From assembly GCA_025362325.1 (NCBI GenBank), contig JANYGO010000265.1, forward strand, positions 1 through 32,454: a stretch of 32,454 nucleotides of DNA, read 5' to 3'. Positions 32,077-32,454 of this stretch are shown here, in pieces. The stretch's first letter is position 1. Each line of letters starts with the position of its first letter. The notes below the pieces were generated by a model. The model was given only the letters and a program-made list of their open reading frames with translations, had not been told where the DNA came from and ran no database searches. The DNA comes from Cyanobacteriota bacterium. Its GTDB lineage: Bacteria; Cyanobacteriota; Cyanobacteriia; Cyanobacteriales; Microcoleaceae. The position numbers and the translations under genes are program-made.

Positions 32077-32174
32077 AAACCCATTTGAGCGCACACAATA
32101 GAAGGGGCGGAATCTACCAAAAGTACAATAGTCTTAAATGTTATAGCCTTTCTCTGAAAGATGAGGCGCTGGAC

Positions 32175-32222
32175 GGTAATTGGTAATTGGTAATTGGTAA
32201 TTGGGAATTGGGAATTGGTAAT
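32175..32222. repeat. Heptamer array (TGGTAAT/TGGGAAT)x6
   Basis: Six full 7-base units plus a partial one, four TGGTAAT and two TGGGAAT. This is a third unit type beside CAGTTGA and GTCATTA. Confidence 0.9.
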
Positions 32223-32390
32223 CGCCCGTGCCTATAGGCACGAGTCAGGTTTCTGGAGGTAAAGAGGTTCTCCGTGCGAAAACCCGATCATCGCAGAATC
32301 TGGCATACCTCATGGAGAGTGAGAACCGCTATAAATCTCAAATCTTAAATCAGCAATCTGCCACTACCGGAAATAGGAGGCTAATTTTAA

Positions 32391-32454
32391 GTGAATCGAT
32401 CGCTCGCCAGAAGATTCCAGAATTGCCGAAACTGCTGGCGGATCGTAGTTTGCC
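32391..32454 (+). CDS. Start of an unknown gene (cut by right edge)
   Basis: An AGGAGG ribosome site (32375-32380) stands ten bases before a GTG that opens MNRSLARRFQNCRNCWRIVV, running to the window end. The basic start turning hydrophobic suggests a membrane or exported protein, with two closely spaced Cys. Only 21 codons are visible, so no function is assigned. Confidence 0.5.
   Translation, partial: MNRSLARRFQNCRNCWRIVVC

Larger units (their letters stand above)
31796..32390. other. Repeat-rich intergenic region after ycf66
   Basis: 595 bases without a convincing gene. They hold a long-range hairpin at 31802-31885, a very AT-rich stretch (31900-32015), a GCGGACT-family hairpin (32029-32076), a heptamer array (32175-32222) and the leader of the gene at the right edge. 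Confidence 0.55.

Overview
The window is cyanobacterial chromosome, most likely from a filamentous Oscillatoriales-type organism (Microcoleus/Oscillatoria-like; genus inferred only from overall style). Evidence for cyanobacteria is direct: psbX and ycf66 side by side, a YggT/Ycf19-family protein, very frequent HIP1 octamers (GCGATCGC), many multi-PAS histidine kinases of the cyanobacterial type, and gaps full of heptamer tandem repeats and short palindromic elements.

Layout. 1-7 kb: the 5' end of argS (minus), a small unknown gene, an ACT-domain malic enzyme and a 1280-residue six-PAS/GAF orphan histidine kinase. 7-10.7 kb (minus): a GNAT acetyltransferase, miaE (tRNA hydroxylase) and a TPR/SPINDLY-type glycosyltransferase. 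10.7-18.7 kb (plus): an exported GH108-type muramidase, a vMAP-N-like HTH fused to a degenerate Ser/Thr kinase, a second, membrane-anchored multi-PAS histidine kinase whose core is paralogous to the first, and a UbiH-like FAD hydroxylase.

18.8-26.2 kb (minus) is the most striking part. It holds (i) a catalase-fold protein with a Thr-His distal signature instead of the catalase Val-His, (ii) a 928-residue fusion of a DUF2235 alpha/beta-hydrolase (Tle1-like phospholipase fold) with a cyclooxygenase-related fatty-acid dioxygenase, only 23 bases upstream of (i), and (iii) about 1 kb further upstream, a 797-residue protein that starts with a four-EF-hand calmodulin-like domain and carries an Erv/ALR-type sulfhydryl-oxidase module (CPYC plus an HN motif). 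Read together, (ii) and (i) look like a compact oxylipin pathway: release an acyl chain, oxygenate it, then cleave or rearrange the hydroperoxide. A COX-related linoleate 10S-dioxygenase working with a catalase-related hydroperoxide lyase is established in Nostoc punctiforme. The lipase-like fusion and the calmodulin/Erv neighbour are what make this locus unusual.

26.2-27.7 kb is a small accessory patch: an 81-residue orphan ORF, an XRE regulator broken by a frameshift and a nonsense codon, and a translationally coupled pair of unknown small genes. 27.8-32.4 kb returns to core functions: tRNA-Leu(GAG), accC (biotin carboxylase), a YggT-family protein, psbX, ycf66 and the first codons of another gene at the right edge.

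The intergenic DNA is unusually rich in repeats: heptamer tandem arrays that reach into three genes' ends, at least four families of short palindromes, and several MITE-like inverted-repeat elements. No CRISPR array, rRNA or intact insertion sequence was seen.
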